A stretch of 64,000 bases of DNA from Candidatus Kuenenia stuttgartensis (GTDB lineage: Bacteria > Planctomycetota > Phycisphaerae > Phycisphaerales > SM1A02): assembly GCA_945902075.1 (NCBI GenBank), contig CAMDMA010000004.1, positions 1-64,000 of the forward strand, given 5' to 3'. Positions 46,031 to 55,800 of this stretch are shown piece by piece (positions within the stretch are counted from its first letter, which is position 1; each line of letters begins with the position of its first letter). The position numbers and the translations under genes were made by a program. The notes beneath the pieces are model-generated. The model worked only from the letters and a program-made list of their open reading frames with translations, searched no databases and was not told where the DNA came from.

Positions 46031-46321
46031 TCACTCGACGACGCCGAGAATGTCTTCCTCGGTCATGATCAGCATCGATTCGCCATCGATCTTGATCTCC
46101 GTGCCCGCGTAAGAACTGAAGATGACGCTGTCGCCCTTCTTCACGCAGAACGGGGTGACCTTGCCATTGTCCTTGCTGCGGTGACCGTCGCCGAGAGCGA
46201 CGATCTTGCCCTGCTTCGGCTTCTCTTTGCTCGACTCGGGCAGGAAGATGCCGCTTTCGGTCTTGGTTGCGGCTTCATCGCGCTTCACGAGGATCTTGTC
46301 GCCGAGTGGACGGAACTTCAT
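46031..46321 (-). CDS. groES: Co-chaperonin GroES
   Basis: A 96-aa heptameric lid of the GroEL chamber. It shows MKFRPLGDKILVKRDEAATKTESGIFLPESSKEKPKQGKI-type sequence: the N-terminal strand, the mobile loop (TKTESGIFLPES, about 20-31) that contacts GroEL, and VKKGDSVIFSSYAGTEIKIDGE toward the C-terminus, as in all GroES. An 8-bp inverted repeat lies 48 bp upstream. It precedes the 69-aa gene and groEL on the same strand. Confidence 0.98.
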   Translation of the reverse strand: MKFRPLGDKILVKRDEAATKTESGIFLPESSKEKPKQGKIVALGDGHRSKDNGKVTPFCVKKGDSVIFSSYAGTEIKIDGESMLIMTEEDILGVVE

Positions 46322-46368
46322 AGGTTTCTCCTTCGATTGAACTCTGAACTGGACTTTGCTGACTTTCG

Positions 46369-46392
46369 GCGGCTGACTCCGACATCAGCCGC
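46369..46392. repeat. 8-bp inverted repeat in the groES leader
   Basis: GCGGCTGA and TCAGCCGC flank an 8-bp spacer between the receiver-like gene's stop and the groES start. It does not match CIRCE (TTAGCACTC-N9-GAGTGCTAA). It may be an operator or an attenuating hairpin. Confidence 0.5.
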
Positions 46393-46414
46393 ATACAGAA
46401 TTTGTTTCGGGGCC

Positions 46415-47068
46415 TCAGGCCGCGGGCCAATGATCGCTGTAGTGCCGACGCACCACGCGCTCGAGGACCTGAAGCATGTACTCGATCGGTACTGGGTCAT
46501 CGAGCACCGTGAATGCACCATCGCGCAGCGCGTCGGCAAGCATTCGGGTGCTCTCTGCCGGATCGACCTGGCGTGGGCGCACGACGATGGTCGGCGGCGG
46601 TTGGTCGAGGCGCTTGAGAAGTTGAAGAACGCGCGGGCCGGCTGGAACGGCTCGGGTGCCGGGCTGGGCGCGGGTGGGGTGCATCGGGATCGAGAGGTCG
46701 ATGACCGCAATGTGCACACGCGCGGTGCGAATGACATCAGAAGCCTCGTCGCCGCTCTCCGCGCGATAGCACTGAATGCCGATTCGATTCAGAATGATCG
46801 GGAGCTGGTCGGCAAACGCGTGCTCGCGCCAACCGCCGTAGGTCAGCAACAGATTGAGGCGACGGTCTGGGGCCGCGCGCAAGCCATCAAGCGAGTTTTC
46901 ACGTGAACCTTCACGTGAACTGTCCACTCCGCCGCCGGCGGTCGGATGATCGTGGTCGGCGTTGTGAAAGCGAAGCCGCATTGGGGGAGCGGCGGCAATG
47001 CAACGAGTGTGCCAACGATCATCGGCGGCGTTCCAACGATGAGCATCAGGCCAATCTAGGACAGGCAT
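46415..47068 (-). CDS. Receiver-like (CheY-fold) protein upstream of groES
   Basis: A 217-aa cytoplasmic protein. Residues about 70-205 follow the receiver fold: first strand LNLLLTYGGW, second NRIGIQCYRAESGDEASDVI, third HIAVIDLSIPM with an Asp in the phospho-acceptor position, then VLQLLKRLDQPPPTIVVRP, and ADALRDGAFTVLDDPVPIEYMLQVLERVV, where Asp rather than Lys occupies the last switch position. The usual acidic pair at the end of strand 1 is missing. It is therefore probably an atypical or pseudo-receiver. No output domain is present. The first 29 residues may be extra: a second ATG at 46981 is possible. Confidence 0.6.
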   Translation of the reverse strand: MPVLDWPDAHRWNAADDRWHTRCIAAAPPMRLRFHNADHDHPTAGGGVDSSREGSRENSLDGLRAAPDRRLNLLLTYGGWREHAFADQLPIILNRIGIQCYRAESGDEASDVIRTARVHIAVIDLSIPMHPTRAQPGTRAVPAGPRVLQLLKRLDQPPPTIVVRPRQVDPAESTRMLADALRDGAFTVLDDPVPIEYMLQVLERVVRRHYSDHWPAA

Positions 47069-47330
47069 GCATTGACTGCTAGGTGTTTATGACGTAAGCC
47101 TATTTGAGAAATGAACTTATAATCAGAACTTCTGCCCGACACCAACAAGTCGCCCAACTTCGCCGCCGACCACCCGACCAACTTTCTTCGCCATCCCACG
47201 GTGCCAACGCGCCTTCGTCTGCCAAGTTGGCACACGGAATCACCAGATCCCCCGCTGCCGCGCCCGGTCGCGTAGCCTCCCGTTTTCGTCCGCCGATCCT
47301 CCCCGACCCTCCTTCTGCTCCCAACCTCCC

Positions 47331-48740
47331 ATGACCGTTCGAATCGCCGACCTCTTCGCCCACCACGACTCGCACCTCGGCACGACCGTCACGGTCCAAG
47401 GCTGGGTCCGAACCCGCCGCGACTCGAAGGCCGGAATTTCATTTGTCGCGATCACTGACGGATCGTGCTTCGACACCGTGCAAGCGGTCGTGCCGAACTC
47501 CGTCGCGAACTACGAGTCCGAAGTACTGAAGCTCACCGCAGGCTGCTCTGTTGAGGTGACCGGATTGGTGGTCGCGAGCCAAGGCAAGGGCCAGTCGGTG
47601 GAATTGCAGGCGACCGAGATCAAAGTGCATGGCTTCGTCGACGATCCCGACACCTATCCCATCTCGCCGAAGCAACACTCCTTCGAATACCTCCGCGATG
47701 TTGCGCATCTCCGCGCACGTACAAACACCTTTGGCGCCATCGCGCGCGTGCGCCACTGCCTTGCGATGGCCGTGCACCGCTTCTTTCATGAACAAGGCTT
47801 TCTTTGGGTGCACACGCCGATCATTACCGGCAGCGACTGCGAAGGCGCCGGCCAAATGTTTCGCGTGTCGACGCTCGACGCGATGAATCCTCCGAAGACG
47901 CCGGAAGGCAAGATCGACTACGCGCAGGACTTCTTCGGCCGCGAAACAAATCTCACGGTCTCCGGACAACTCAACGTCGAAACCTGGTGCATGGCGCTGT
48001 CGAAGGTCTACACCTTCGGCCCAACGTTTCGCGCGGAAAACTCGAACACGTCGCGGCACCTTGCAGAATTCTGGATGATTGAGCCAGAGATCGCATTTGC
48101 CGATCTGCTCACCGACGCGAAGCTCGCGGAAGATCTGCTGAAGTACATGTTCAAAGCGCTGCTCGCCGAGCGCATGGATGACATGAAGTTTTTCGCCGAG
48201 CGCATCGACAAGACTTGCATTGAGCGTCTCGAGAAATTCGTCTCCGCCGACTTCGCGAAGATGGATTACACCGACGCCATTGCAGCGCTCGAAGACGCCG
48301 TGAAAAAGGGTGTGAAGTTTGACTATCCAGTCAAGTGGGGCATCGACATGCAGAGCGAGCACGAGCGCTGGCTGACCGAGACCTACATTGGACGCCCGGT
48401 CGCGGTGATGAACTACCCGAAGGACATTAAAGCCTTCTATATGCGGCAAAATGATGACGGAAAGACCGTTGCTGCGATGGACATTCTCGCACCCGGAATT
48501 GGTGAGATCGTCGGTGGATCGCAACGCGAGGAGCGCCTTGAGCGGCTCGATGCCCGCATGGATGAAATGGGTCTTCACAAGGCGGATTACTGGTGGTACC
48601 GCGATCTGCGCCGTTATGGAACCGTGCCGCATGCGGGCTTCGGGCTTGGCTTCGAGCGCGCGATTATTTACGCAACGGGCATGGCGAACATCCGCGATGT
48701 GATTCCGTTCCCGCGCGCGCCGAAAACAGCAAGTTTCTAG
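47331..48740 (+). CDS. asnS: Asparaginyl-tRNA synthetase
   Basis: A 469-aa class IIb synthetase charging tRNA-Asn. The N-terminal OB-fold anticodon-binding domain (1-110) includes [25 protein letters not shown]. Class II motif 2 is [22 protein letters not shown] (about residue 230) and motif 3 is [10 protein letters not shown] (about 440). The AsnRS-type [15 protein letters not shown] block supports asparagine over aspartate or lysine. Its presence means tRNA-Asn need not be charged by the indirect amidotransferase route. It is divergent from the receiver-like gene with 262 bp between starts. Confidence 0.97.
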   Translation: MTVRIADLFAHHDSHLGTTVTVQGWVRTRRDSKAGISFVAITDGSCFDTVQAVVPNSVANYESEVLKLTAGCSVEVTGLVVASQGKGQSVELQATEIKVHGFVDDPDTYPISPKQHSFEYLRDVAHLRARTNTFGAIARVRHCLAMAVHRFFHEQGFLWVHTPIITGSDCEGAGQMFRVSTLDAMNPPKTPEGKIDYAQDFFGRETNLTVSGQLNVETWCMALSKVYTFGPTFRAENSNTSRHLAEFWMIEPEIAFADLLTDAKLAEDLLKYMFKALLAERMDDMKFFAERIDKTCIERLEKFVSADFAKMDYTDAIAALEDAVKKGVKFDYPVKWGIDMQSEHERWLTETYIGRPVAVMNYPKDIKAFYMRQNDDGKTVAAMDILAPGIGEIVGGSQREERLERLDARMDEMGLHKADYWWYRDLRRYGTVPHAGFGLGFERAIIYATGMANIRDVIPFPRAPKTASF

Positions 48741-48763
48741 TAACTATTCTTACACTTTCTCCC

Positions 48764-48994
48764 ATGGCTCTTACCTGCAACATCGATCAACGCGGCAAGA
48801 CCGCACGCTTCGTCCTCGGCGCATTTATTGAGGTAAGTGGGATGCTCCTCGGCGTACTCTGGTACTTCGGTTGGACGCCCGCGTGGACCATTTGGCCGGC
48901 CATTGCGATCTGGCTTTCTGGAATCTTCGTGCTGTTTGAAGCCATGATCGGTTGGTGCGCAGTTCGCGCGATGGGTTTCAAGACTCCAATCTAA
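48764..48994 (+). CDS. DUF2892 small membrane protein
   Basis: A 76-aa inner-membrane protein with two helices. It shows the DUF2892 (YgaP membrane part) layout: CNIDQRGKTARFVLGAFIE at the N-terminus, a first helix through VSGMLLGVLWYFG, and a second helix (IAIWLSGIFVLFEAMIG) ending in WCAVRAMGFKTPI, the conserved C-x-x-R-x-x-G-x-x-T/P tail. It lies 23 bp after asnS. Members are often coupled with rhodanese domains; none is here. Confidence 0.85.
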   Translation: MALTCNIDQRGKTARFVLGAFIEVSGMLLGVLWYFGWTPAWTIWPAIAIWLSGIFVLFEAMIGWCAVRAMGFKTPI

Positions 48995-49039
48995 ACCTTT
49001 GCCACATCTGTTCACTTGTAATTGCCATGGACGCGAGTC

Positions 49040-49645
49040 ATGATGCATGGAATGTCGTCTGGGGAATACGTCGAGAATCTCACGGAAATGCTGAACGCCG
49101 CGCACCGCGGCGAGAATGGCGCTTCGGCGCACGTCTGGAAGTTGATCTACGACGAGATCCACGAAATGGCCGTGCGCGCCTGCTCTGCGGAGGGAACCCG
49201 CGCGCAACTCCAGCCCACACTTCTCGTGCACGAACTCTTTCTCAAGATGTTCGGTCCGAGTTCGGTCGTTCCGCAGTGGGACGACCGTCGTCACTTCTGG
49301 GGCTCGGTTGGTCGGTCGATGGGCCAGTTTCTTGTAGATCTCGCCCGCAGCGAGGGCCGGATCCGTCGTGGAGGCGGCCGCGAACGGATCGCGATCGAGA
49401 TCGTCGCGGGCGAGCTTGAGGATGTGACGCGTGCACTCTCACCGCTCTCGATCGCCGCGATTGAAGCGCTCGATCAGCTCGAACTCGAGTCGCCTGAAAG
49501 TGCGCAAGTCGCGCGACTTCGCTTTCTTTCCGGCTTTTCCATCGAACAGACTGCGATTCTCCTCGACATCGCGCCACGCACGGTGAGTAAGCGATGGAAC
49601 TTCGCGCGGGCATGGCTTCGTCGTGCGATCGCCGAGACGCCGTGA
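49040..49645 (+). CDS. ECF-type RNA polymerase sigma factor
   Basis: A 201-aa sigma factor of the planctomycete ECF type often found beside Ser/Thr kinases. Region 2 (about 10-105) includes LIYDEIHEMAVRAC, LQPTLLVHELFLKMFG (core-binding helix), HFWGSVGRSMGQFLVDLARSEGRIRRGGG (the -10 recognition and basic end). Region 4 (about 135-195) has ALDQLELESPESAQVARLRFLSGFSIEQTAILLDIAPRTVSKRW, a clear helix-turn-helix. No anti-sigma gene is adjacent; the kinase gene begins 14 bp after its stop, or overlaps by GTGA if a GTG start is used. Regulation by phosphorylation is a plausible inference. Confidence 0.92.
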   Translation: MMHGMSSGEYVENLTEMLNAAHRGENGASAHVWKLIYDEIHEMAVRACSAEGTRAQLQPTLLVHELFLKMFGPSSVVPQWDDRRHFWGSVGRSMGQFLVDLARSEGRIRRGGGRERIAIEIVAGELEDVTRALSPLSIAAIEALDQLELESPESAQVARLRFLSGFSIEQTAILLDIAPRTVSKRWNFARAWLRRAIAETP

Positions 49646-49659
49646 CGCATGAAGGTGAC

Positions 49660-52600
49660 ATGCGGCTCCGCCCCGAACCGAATCCGAATGCAGACACGAG
49701 CGCGCGGCAAGCGCTGATTGAGGCAGTGTTTGACCAAGCAATCTCAAAGCCAGAAGGCGAGCGGATCGCAACAGTCGAGCAAAGCGCACTTGATGAGACG
49801 GGCCGCCGCGAAGTCATCGAACTGTTGCGATACCACGCGGACAAAGGATCGATGGACACGACTCTCGGGCTCCGTCCGTCGATGCGCCTAGAAGAGCGGC
49901 TCGTCGGCATGGGCGGGATGGGCGCTGTGTACCAGGCGCGACAGCAACACCCTGCGCGCCGCGTCGCGATCAAGATGCTCCGCGGAGGGATTGGAACCGG
50001 CTCGACCGAACGCCGCTTTCAACTCGAGGCCGAACTGATGTCGCGGCTTGAGCATCCGGGGATCGCTCGAATCTATGCTGCAGGTAAACAGAGCGGCGAG
50101 CTCGGAACGCCGTATTTCATTATGGAGTTTGTCGAGTCTGCGCGTGCAGTCACCGTCTACTGCCGCGAGCAGCGCCTCCCGATGCGCGCTCGTATTCAAC
50201 TCTTTTGCGACATCCTCGATGCCATTGCGTACGGACACGCGCGTGGTGTGATTCATCGCGATTTGAAGCCGGCGAACATCCTTGTTGATACAGCTGGACG
50301 GGCACGTGTCATTGATTTCGGTATCGCGAAGGCAATCGATTCCGAACCAATCGCAGCCGCGCATATGACGGCGACGACAAACTTTGTCGGCACGCTTCAA
50401 TACATGAGCCCCGAGCAGTTTTCCGTGCGCGACGGTGCCGACGCGCGCAGCGATGTCCATGCGCTTGGGCTCGTGATGTTCGAGTCGCTCGCAGAGCGCC
50501 TCCCTTACGAAGTGCCGCGACATGCTGGAATTCTGGTGGCGGCGCGCACTGTCACGGACTCACGCGCGCCACTACTTGGCTCAATTGTGCCACGCCTCCG
50601 AGGCGATATTGAAACGATCATCGCGAAAGCGCTTGAGAAGGATCCTGCAGCCCGCTACTCCACTGTCGCAGAGTTTGCTGCGGACCTGCGACGCGCGCTG
50701 GCGCACGAGCCTGTGCTCGCCCGTCGACCAACGCTGAACTATCAGCTCTCGCGGTTCATACAGCGAAACAAGTCTTTTTCTGCATCGATCACTGCTGCGA
50801 TATTCCTACTCGCGGGAACATCGGCCGTCGCGCTGCGCTTCGCCATCGATGCCCGGCACCAGAGCGTCATCGCGGCAATCGGGACGGCGCAGTATGCGAT
50901 TGAGGTAGGCGACTTTCCCGCTGCGCGTGAAGCACTTGCGTCTATCCCGGTCGCGTCGCGTTCATTCGAATGGTCTGCGCTCAACTCACGCGCGGGTGGC
51001 TGGATCGCTGAGGTTCAAATCGACGAAACGACTGGTGAGGATGATGGAAACATCTATGAAGTCCTCGACGCTCGCGACGGTGCTGTGTTCGTCGCTGCAG
51101 GTCAATCGCACGTTGTCGTCGTTGATTCGCGAGACGGGCGCGTTCTCACGCGTGTGCGCGATCCGCGACCAAACGCCTCTACTGAAACACTTTCGCTCGA
51201 TGTCGATGCTGATGCGCAACGAATCGTGCTCGGTGGAATGAAGCTCGCTCCAATAGTGCTGTCACTCGAGAGCGGAAAAGTACTTTGGGAAGGAGCTGCG
51301 CCGCCCGAACTCTTTTCAGCTGTCGCGATATCGTCTGACGGAGCGCGGGTAGCATGGGCAAACATCGACGAGCCGCTTCGTGTGAACGATGTCGCAACCG
51401 GCGCCGAAATCGTGTCAAGAGCGTTCGGCGCGTACATTCGCTCAATGGACTTCTCGCCAGATGGCGCGTTACTTGCGATCGGCATCTCGCCCGCGCGGCT
51501 CGTGGTTGTAGATGCCGCAACGCTTACGGAAAAGTGGACTGCAACGCTCCGCGGTTCAGACGACGTCCCCGATGTGCGCTTCTCGCGTGATGGTCGATTT
51601 GTCTCTGCAACCGCATTCGCAGGCCTCACCGATGTCTTCACCCGCGAAGGCGCTCCCCACAGCGGAATCGCTGTCGAAACGATGGCACAGATCGCTTCGT
51701 ACGCTGGCGAGATATCGCCCGACGGCACGCGTATCGCGTGTGGCGCAATAGACCAGTTTCCACGTGTGCAAGATGTCGCAACCGGACGGTCCTTCCGCCT
51801 TCCCGGCCACGATGCGCAAGCGTGGAGCATCGCGTGGGGTGCTCATCGTGAGACCCTTGCCACAGTCGGAAAGTCGATCCGCATTTGGAATCTCGCACAG
51901 CATGATTCTCAAGGGACTGCCATCGCCTCCAGTGCCTCGCGAGGAATCCGGCTGTCGTCTGATGGCGCACTCGCCGCGACGATCGAGGATGGGACCCAGC
52001 ATGTTGTGGTCGTAGACAGCGCAACGCGCCAGGAAATTCGCAGGTTTCCTGGCGGCGCCCAACGCATCGCGATCGACGCGCCACGCCGTCGCATCGCCAT
52101 CTTCAATGGAGTGCTCTCCGTCTACAGCATCGACACTGCTGTTGATCCAGCCTGCAAGACTGATCCGCTGTGGCGTCACACGATGCTTGATCTTGCCGAG
52201 CTCGGAATCGCAACCGTTTCCGCGATCGAGCACTTTTCAGATGGTCGACTCTGTGTTTCCTCGGGAAACACCTCACTACTTTCCCTCGATGGCGCAACCG
52301 GTGCACCGCTCGCAACCGCTGATTTCACGCAGATCGTCGAGGCGAATCCGGTCATCAGCGAACCTAGCCCAGTAGTCTCGCTGAGACCAACCGATGATGG
52401 TGCCATTGTTGGCGCATCGTCGCTACCACCAGGCATTTTCCGCTGGAGCGGACGCGCGGGCAGTATCCCCGTGATCGCGTCGGGGAGAATGAGCTATCGC
52501 CGGCTCTGCGTCGGAGCTCGCGGCGGTCTCGTGGCGACAAGCGATGTCGATGGTGGCCTGCAAATCATGGAAAATCACTCGCTCCGCGAGCTGATCCGTT

Positions 52601-52848
52601 GCGATCCATTGACAGCCTCTGGACGATTCATCGCGATCCATCCGAACGGCGAGCGTCTTGCGCTTGCGTCACAGGATCAACGCCTTGCCATCGTCGACGC
52701 GCAAACCGACGAGCGCATCGTGCGCATTCCACTCCCCGCTATGCCTAGCGACCTGCGCTTCTCATCCGACGGCTCGCAGCTCGTCGTTGGTCTCGCGAAT
52801 GGACGACTGATCATCCTCGGAAGTAAAGGGATTTCTGATGGTACATGA
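49660..52848 (+). CDS. Receptor-like Ser/Thr protein kinase with WD40-like propeller, kinase 1
   Basis: A 1062-aa membrane protein. The kinase domain (about 78-350) is complete: glycine loop VGMGGMGAVYQA, Lys in VAIKML, catalytic HRD at 199-201 (VIHRDLKPANIL), DFG at 219-221 and SPEQF in place of APE. One membrane helix follows (about 376-396, ITAAIFLLAGTSAVALRF). The C-terminal 650 residues are beta-propeller repeats with MDFSPDGALLAIG, VRFSRDG, LRFSSDGSQLVVG. The extracytoplasmic propeller is probably a sensor. ATG 49660 was chosen for the AAGGTG five bases upstream; GTG at 49642 (overlapping the sigma stop) is an alternative. It ends 11 bp inside kinase 2. Confidence 0.92.
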   Translation: MRLRPEPNPNADTSARQALIEAVFDQAISKPEGERIATVEQSALDETGRREVIELLRYHADKGSMDTTLGLRPSMRLEERLVGMGGMGAVYQARQQHPARRVAIKMLRGGIGTGSTERRFQLEAELMSRLEHPGIARIYAAGKQSGELGTPYFIMEFVESARAVTVYCREQRLPMRARIQLFCDILDAIAYGHARGVIHRDLKPANILVDTAGRARVIDFGIAKAIDSEPIAAAHMTATTNFVGTLQYMSPEQFSVRDGADARSDVHALGLVMFESLAERLPYEVPRHAGILVAARTVTDSRAPLLGSIVPRLRGDIETIIAKALEKDPAARYSTVAEFAADLRRALAHEPVLARRPTLNYQLSRFIQRNKSFSASITAAIFLLAGTSAVALRFAIDARHQSVIAAIGTAQYAIEVGDFPAAREALASIPVASRSFEWSALNSRAGGWIAEVQIDETTGEDDGNIYEVLDARDGAVFVAAGQSHVVVVDSRDGRVLTRVRDPRPNASTETLSLDVDADAQRIVLGGMKLAPIVLSLESGKVLWEGAAPPELFSAVAISSDGARVAWANIDEPLRVNDVATGAEIVSRAFGAYIRSMDFSPDGALLAIGISPARLVVVDAATLTEKWTATLRGSDDVPDVRFSRDGRFVSATAFAGLTDVFTREGAPHSGIAVETMAQIASYAGEISPDGTRIACGAIDQFPRVQDVATGRSFRLPGHDAQAWSIAWGAHRETLATVGKSIRIWNLAQHDSQGTAIASSASRGIRLSSDGALAATIEDGTQHVVVVDSATRQEIRRFPGGAQRIAIDAPRRRIAIFNGVLSVYSIDTAVDPACKTDPLWRHTMLDLAELGIATVSAIEHFSDGRLCVSSGNTSLLSLDGATGAPLATADFTQIVEANPVISEPSPVVSLRPTDDGAIVGASSLPPGIFRWSGRAGSIPVIASGRMSYRRLCVGARGGLVATSDVDGGLQIMENHSLRELIRCDPLTASGRFIAIHPNGERLALASQDQRLAIVDAQTDERIVRIPLPAMPSDLRFSSDGSQLVVGLANGRLIILGSKGISDGT

Positions 52849-55800
52849 GCGCATGCCCATTCCAGATCGCTGGCGCACGGTCGAAGATTTGTTCGACGCG
52901 GTTCGCGAACTTCCTCCCTCCACACGCCAGTCCGCGATTGACGCGGGAACCGATGATCTCTGGGTTCGGGCAGAAGTTCGATCACTCCTGCAATTTGATG
53001 GCAACACGACGCCGACACTCGGCTCGCCGCGCTCCACACCATTCGATGCGGCCGCCTGCATCGGGATGTCTTTCGGCGGATTCACATTGCGTGAGCTCAT
53101 TGGCACCGGCGGCATGGGAGCGGTTTTCGCAGCCGACCAGGAGATGCCGGCACGGCGCATCGCAGTCAAGATTCTTCACGCATCAACTGTGCGACCATCC
53201 CTCCTCGCGAGGTTTCGCAAGGAATCTGATTTCCTCGCTCAACTTGATCACCCAAACATCGCGCGCGTCATTGCGGCCGGCACCATGCATATGCCAAGCG
53301 ATGGGAGCGTGCGACCATACTTCGCGATGGATATCGTCGACGGCGGACGACCCATCACTCAGTGGGCCACGGAGCATCGCGCGTCACGCGAGGAAATCGC
53401 GCGGACTTTCGCCGCTGCCTGCGACGCAGTTGGCTCAGGGCATCGACGCGGCATTGTGCACCTCGATCTCAAACCCAGCAACATTCTTGTTTCGCAAAGT
53501 GGCGTCGTACGTGTGATCGATTATGGAATCGCTCGTTCCGTTGAAGGCGACACTGCGGTCCACGCACCGTCAGACATTACGACACAGAACGAGCTCTCTG
53601 CGGAGCAGCCGATCATTGGAACGCCGCAGTACATGAGTCCGGAGCAGTTTGGCCGGTCGCTCCGCGTGGATTCGCGTGCTGATGTCTATGCCCTCGGATT
53701 AATTCTCTACGAGCTGCTCACGCGCGCGCTGCCCTATGAGACGCGCGGTCGCAATCATGCGGCTTGCGAGCGATTACTCGCCGAATCTAAGCCTGTAGAG
53801 CCCTGGCGCATCGACTCCACAGTTCCGCATGCGCTCGGGCGCATCGCACTGAAAGCGATGCAGCACGATCCGAGTCTGCGATATGGAACCGCCGCTGAAA
53901 TTTTCGACGACATAAAGCGATGGCTTTCAGATGAGCCGATCATCGCGAGTCCCGAAACTTTATCGGAGACGGTGAGCCGATTCATCCGAAAAAATCGTCG
54001 GTTGAGTGCATCGATTCTGCTCACAATCGCAGCGATACTTGTTGGTGGTGTCCTGTCTCTTTCTTTCGCAGTCGAAGCGCGTCGCTCCGCGAGACTTGAG
54101 CGGAGTGCTGCATCCCGCGCAAATCTTCGCTCCGCGTCAGCGGCACTCTCGGAAGGCGAACCCGCTGAGGCAGCACGCTACCTCGCGCGCGTCGCAGCCG
54201 CGGATACGGGATGGGATGCGCGTCACCTCGCCGCTTCACTCCGACCCTTCGAGCTCTTGGCGCGGATAGATACCGAAATCCTGCGCACGACCGTGGTACC
54301 CAAAACCGGAGAGATCGTCTGCACGCTCTCATCTGGGTTTGTGGTGATCGTCAATCCGAAGTCGCCGGAACCCTATGAAATCTACGACATCCGACCATTC
54401 CGACTTGGTCGGGAGGAAGTATTTGTCTCGTACACGGCAACCTCAAGCGACGGACGGAGACTCTTCACATCGTTCATCGATACCAAGATGATCGAGATCG
54501 ACCGCGACACGCGTGTCATGCGCCAACTCCCATTTCGCGGCGGACGATCCATGCTCGCTGGCGCACGGCTGGTTGTGTTTGAAAATCATGCCTGTTCGCT
54601 CTACGACCGCGAGAGTGATGCCCTCGTCGCACGCCTCGATATAGATTTGACCGTCAGCGGTCTATCAGTTTCGCGCGACTGCCGCATGACACTCATCGGC
54701 ACAGAGGAAGGCAGTGTCATCGCGCTTGATGTTGATGCCGATGGCGGATTGGTTTCCGAGCGTTGGCGTACGCCTCCGTACGCGCAGCATGCACGAGCGG
54801 TTGCGCTTGCGCCGGACGGGTCCTTTGCACTGGTCGCGTGGCGTGATGGTCGAGTCGCGCGGCTCTCAATGCTTGACGGATCGGTCGAACACGAAAGTGC
54901 TTTGTCTGACGGCCCGGTATTCGAACTGGCCATTTCACCCGATGGCACGCTCGCTGCTGCGAGTAGTTGGACAAACACAATTCGCGTGCTTGATTGCTCG
55001 TCGCTACAGATCGTTCGGCGAATCGGCGGAACGCTTGAACATGTCTGGGGCATCGCGTTCAGCAACGATGGCCATCGGCTCTACGCGCGCTGCGTGCTAT
55101 CCGACACCCCAGCGGGGCCCGATTCGTCTACGCCACAAAGCAAGGGCGAATGGCTCGCCGCGTTTAAGATCGGGCAATCCGTGGAGGACTTTTTAGCGAT
55201 TCGCGAGACTATTGTCGCGGACTCTGTCACCATCGCGTCGTGTGGACCGGACGCTGATCTGGTCACATTTGTCGACGGAAATGGCGCGGTCAAAGAAGTT
55301 CGGACCGCGACCGGCGAGGTCCACGACCTTGGTGTTGCAACCCGCGATGTGACCGCGCTGCATCGCTCGACCTACGGGCTTCTTCTCGGAGATCGAGAAG
55401 GCAATATTTCCCGCTGGACTGCAGACGCCGACGGTGCCTTCCGCGAGTTGTGGAACATGCGTGGCTTCGAAAGCGCTGTGACTAGCCTTGGATTTTCACC
55501 TGACGGCAGCGCCATTGCCTGTGGCTCGCGCGGTCGCGAAGGGATGCTTCTCGAGTCTCGCTCAGGAAAAACTCGATGGCGCTTCGCCAGTCCACCCGGT
55601 CTTTCGCCGATCGATCGTACCCGGGTTACCAAGGCTCATTTTCTGGATGCGGGCGAGCAACTGACCTTTAGTGTCAGCGATGGCAACGCAAAGCGGTACA
55701 TCCTGCGTGCGCTTGATGGGGTCATCGTTGGTGAGTTTGAGGGCGGGCAGATGGAATCGGATGATGCTGCGCTGCTCAAAGACGGCTCCATTATCTGTCT

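Noticed and set aside
46322-46414. CIRCE operator upstream of groES
   Set aside because: The inverted repeat here (GCGGCTGA/TCAGCCGC) does not match the TTAGCACTC-N9-GAGTGCTAA consensus.
47118-47123. Perfect TATAAT as asnS promoter
   Set aside because: No TTGACA-like hexamer lies 16-18 bp upstream and it is over 200 bp from the start; single hexamers occur by chance.
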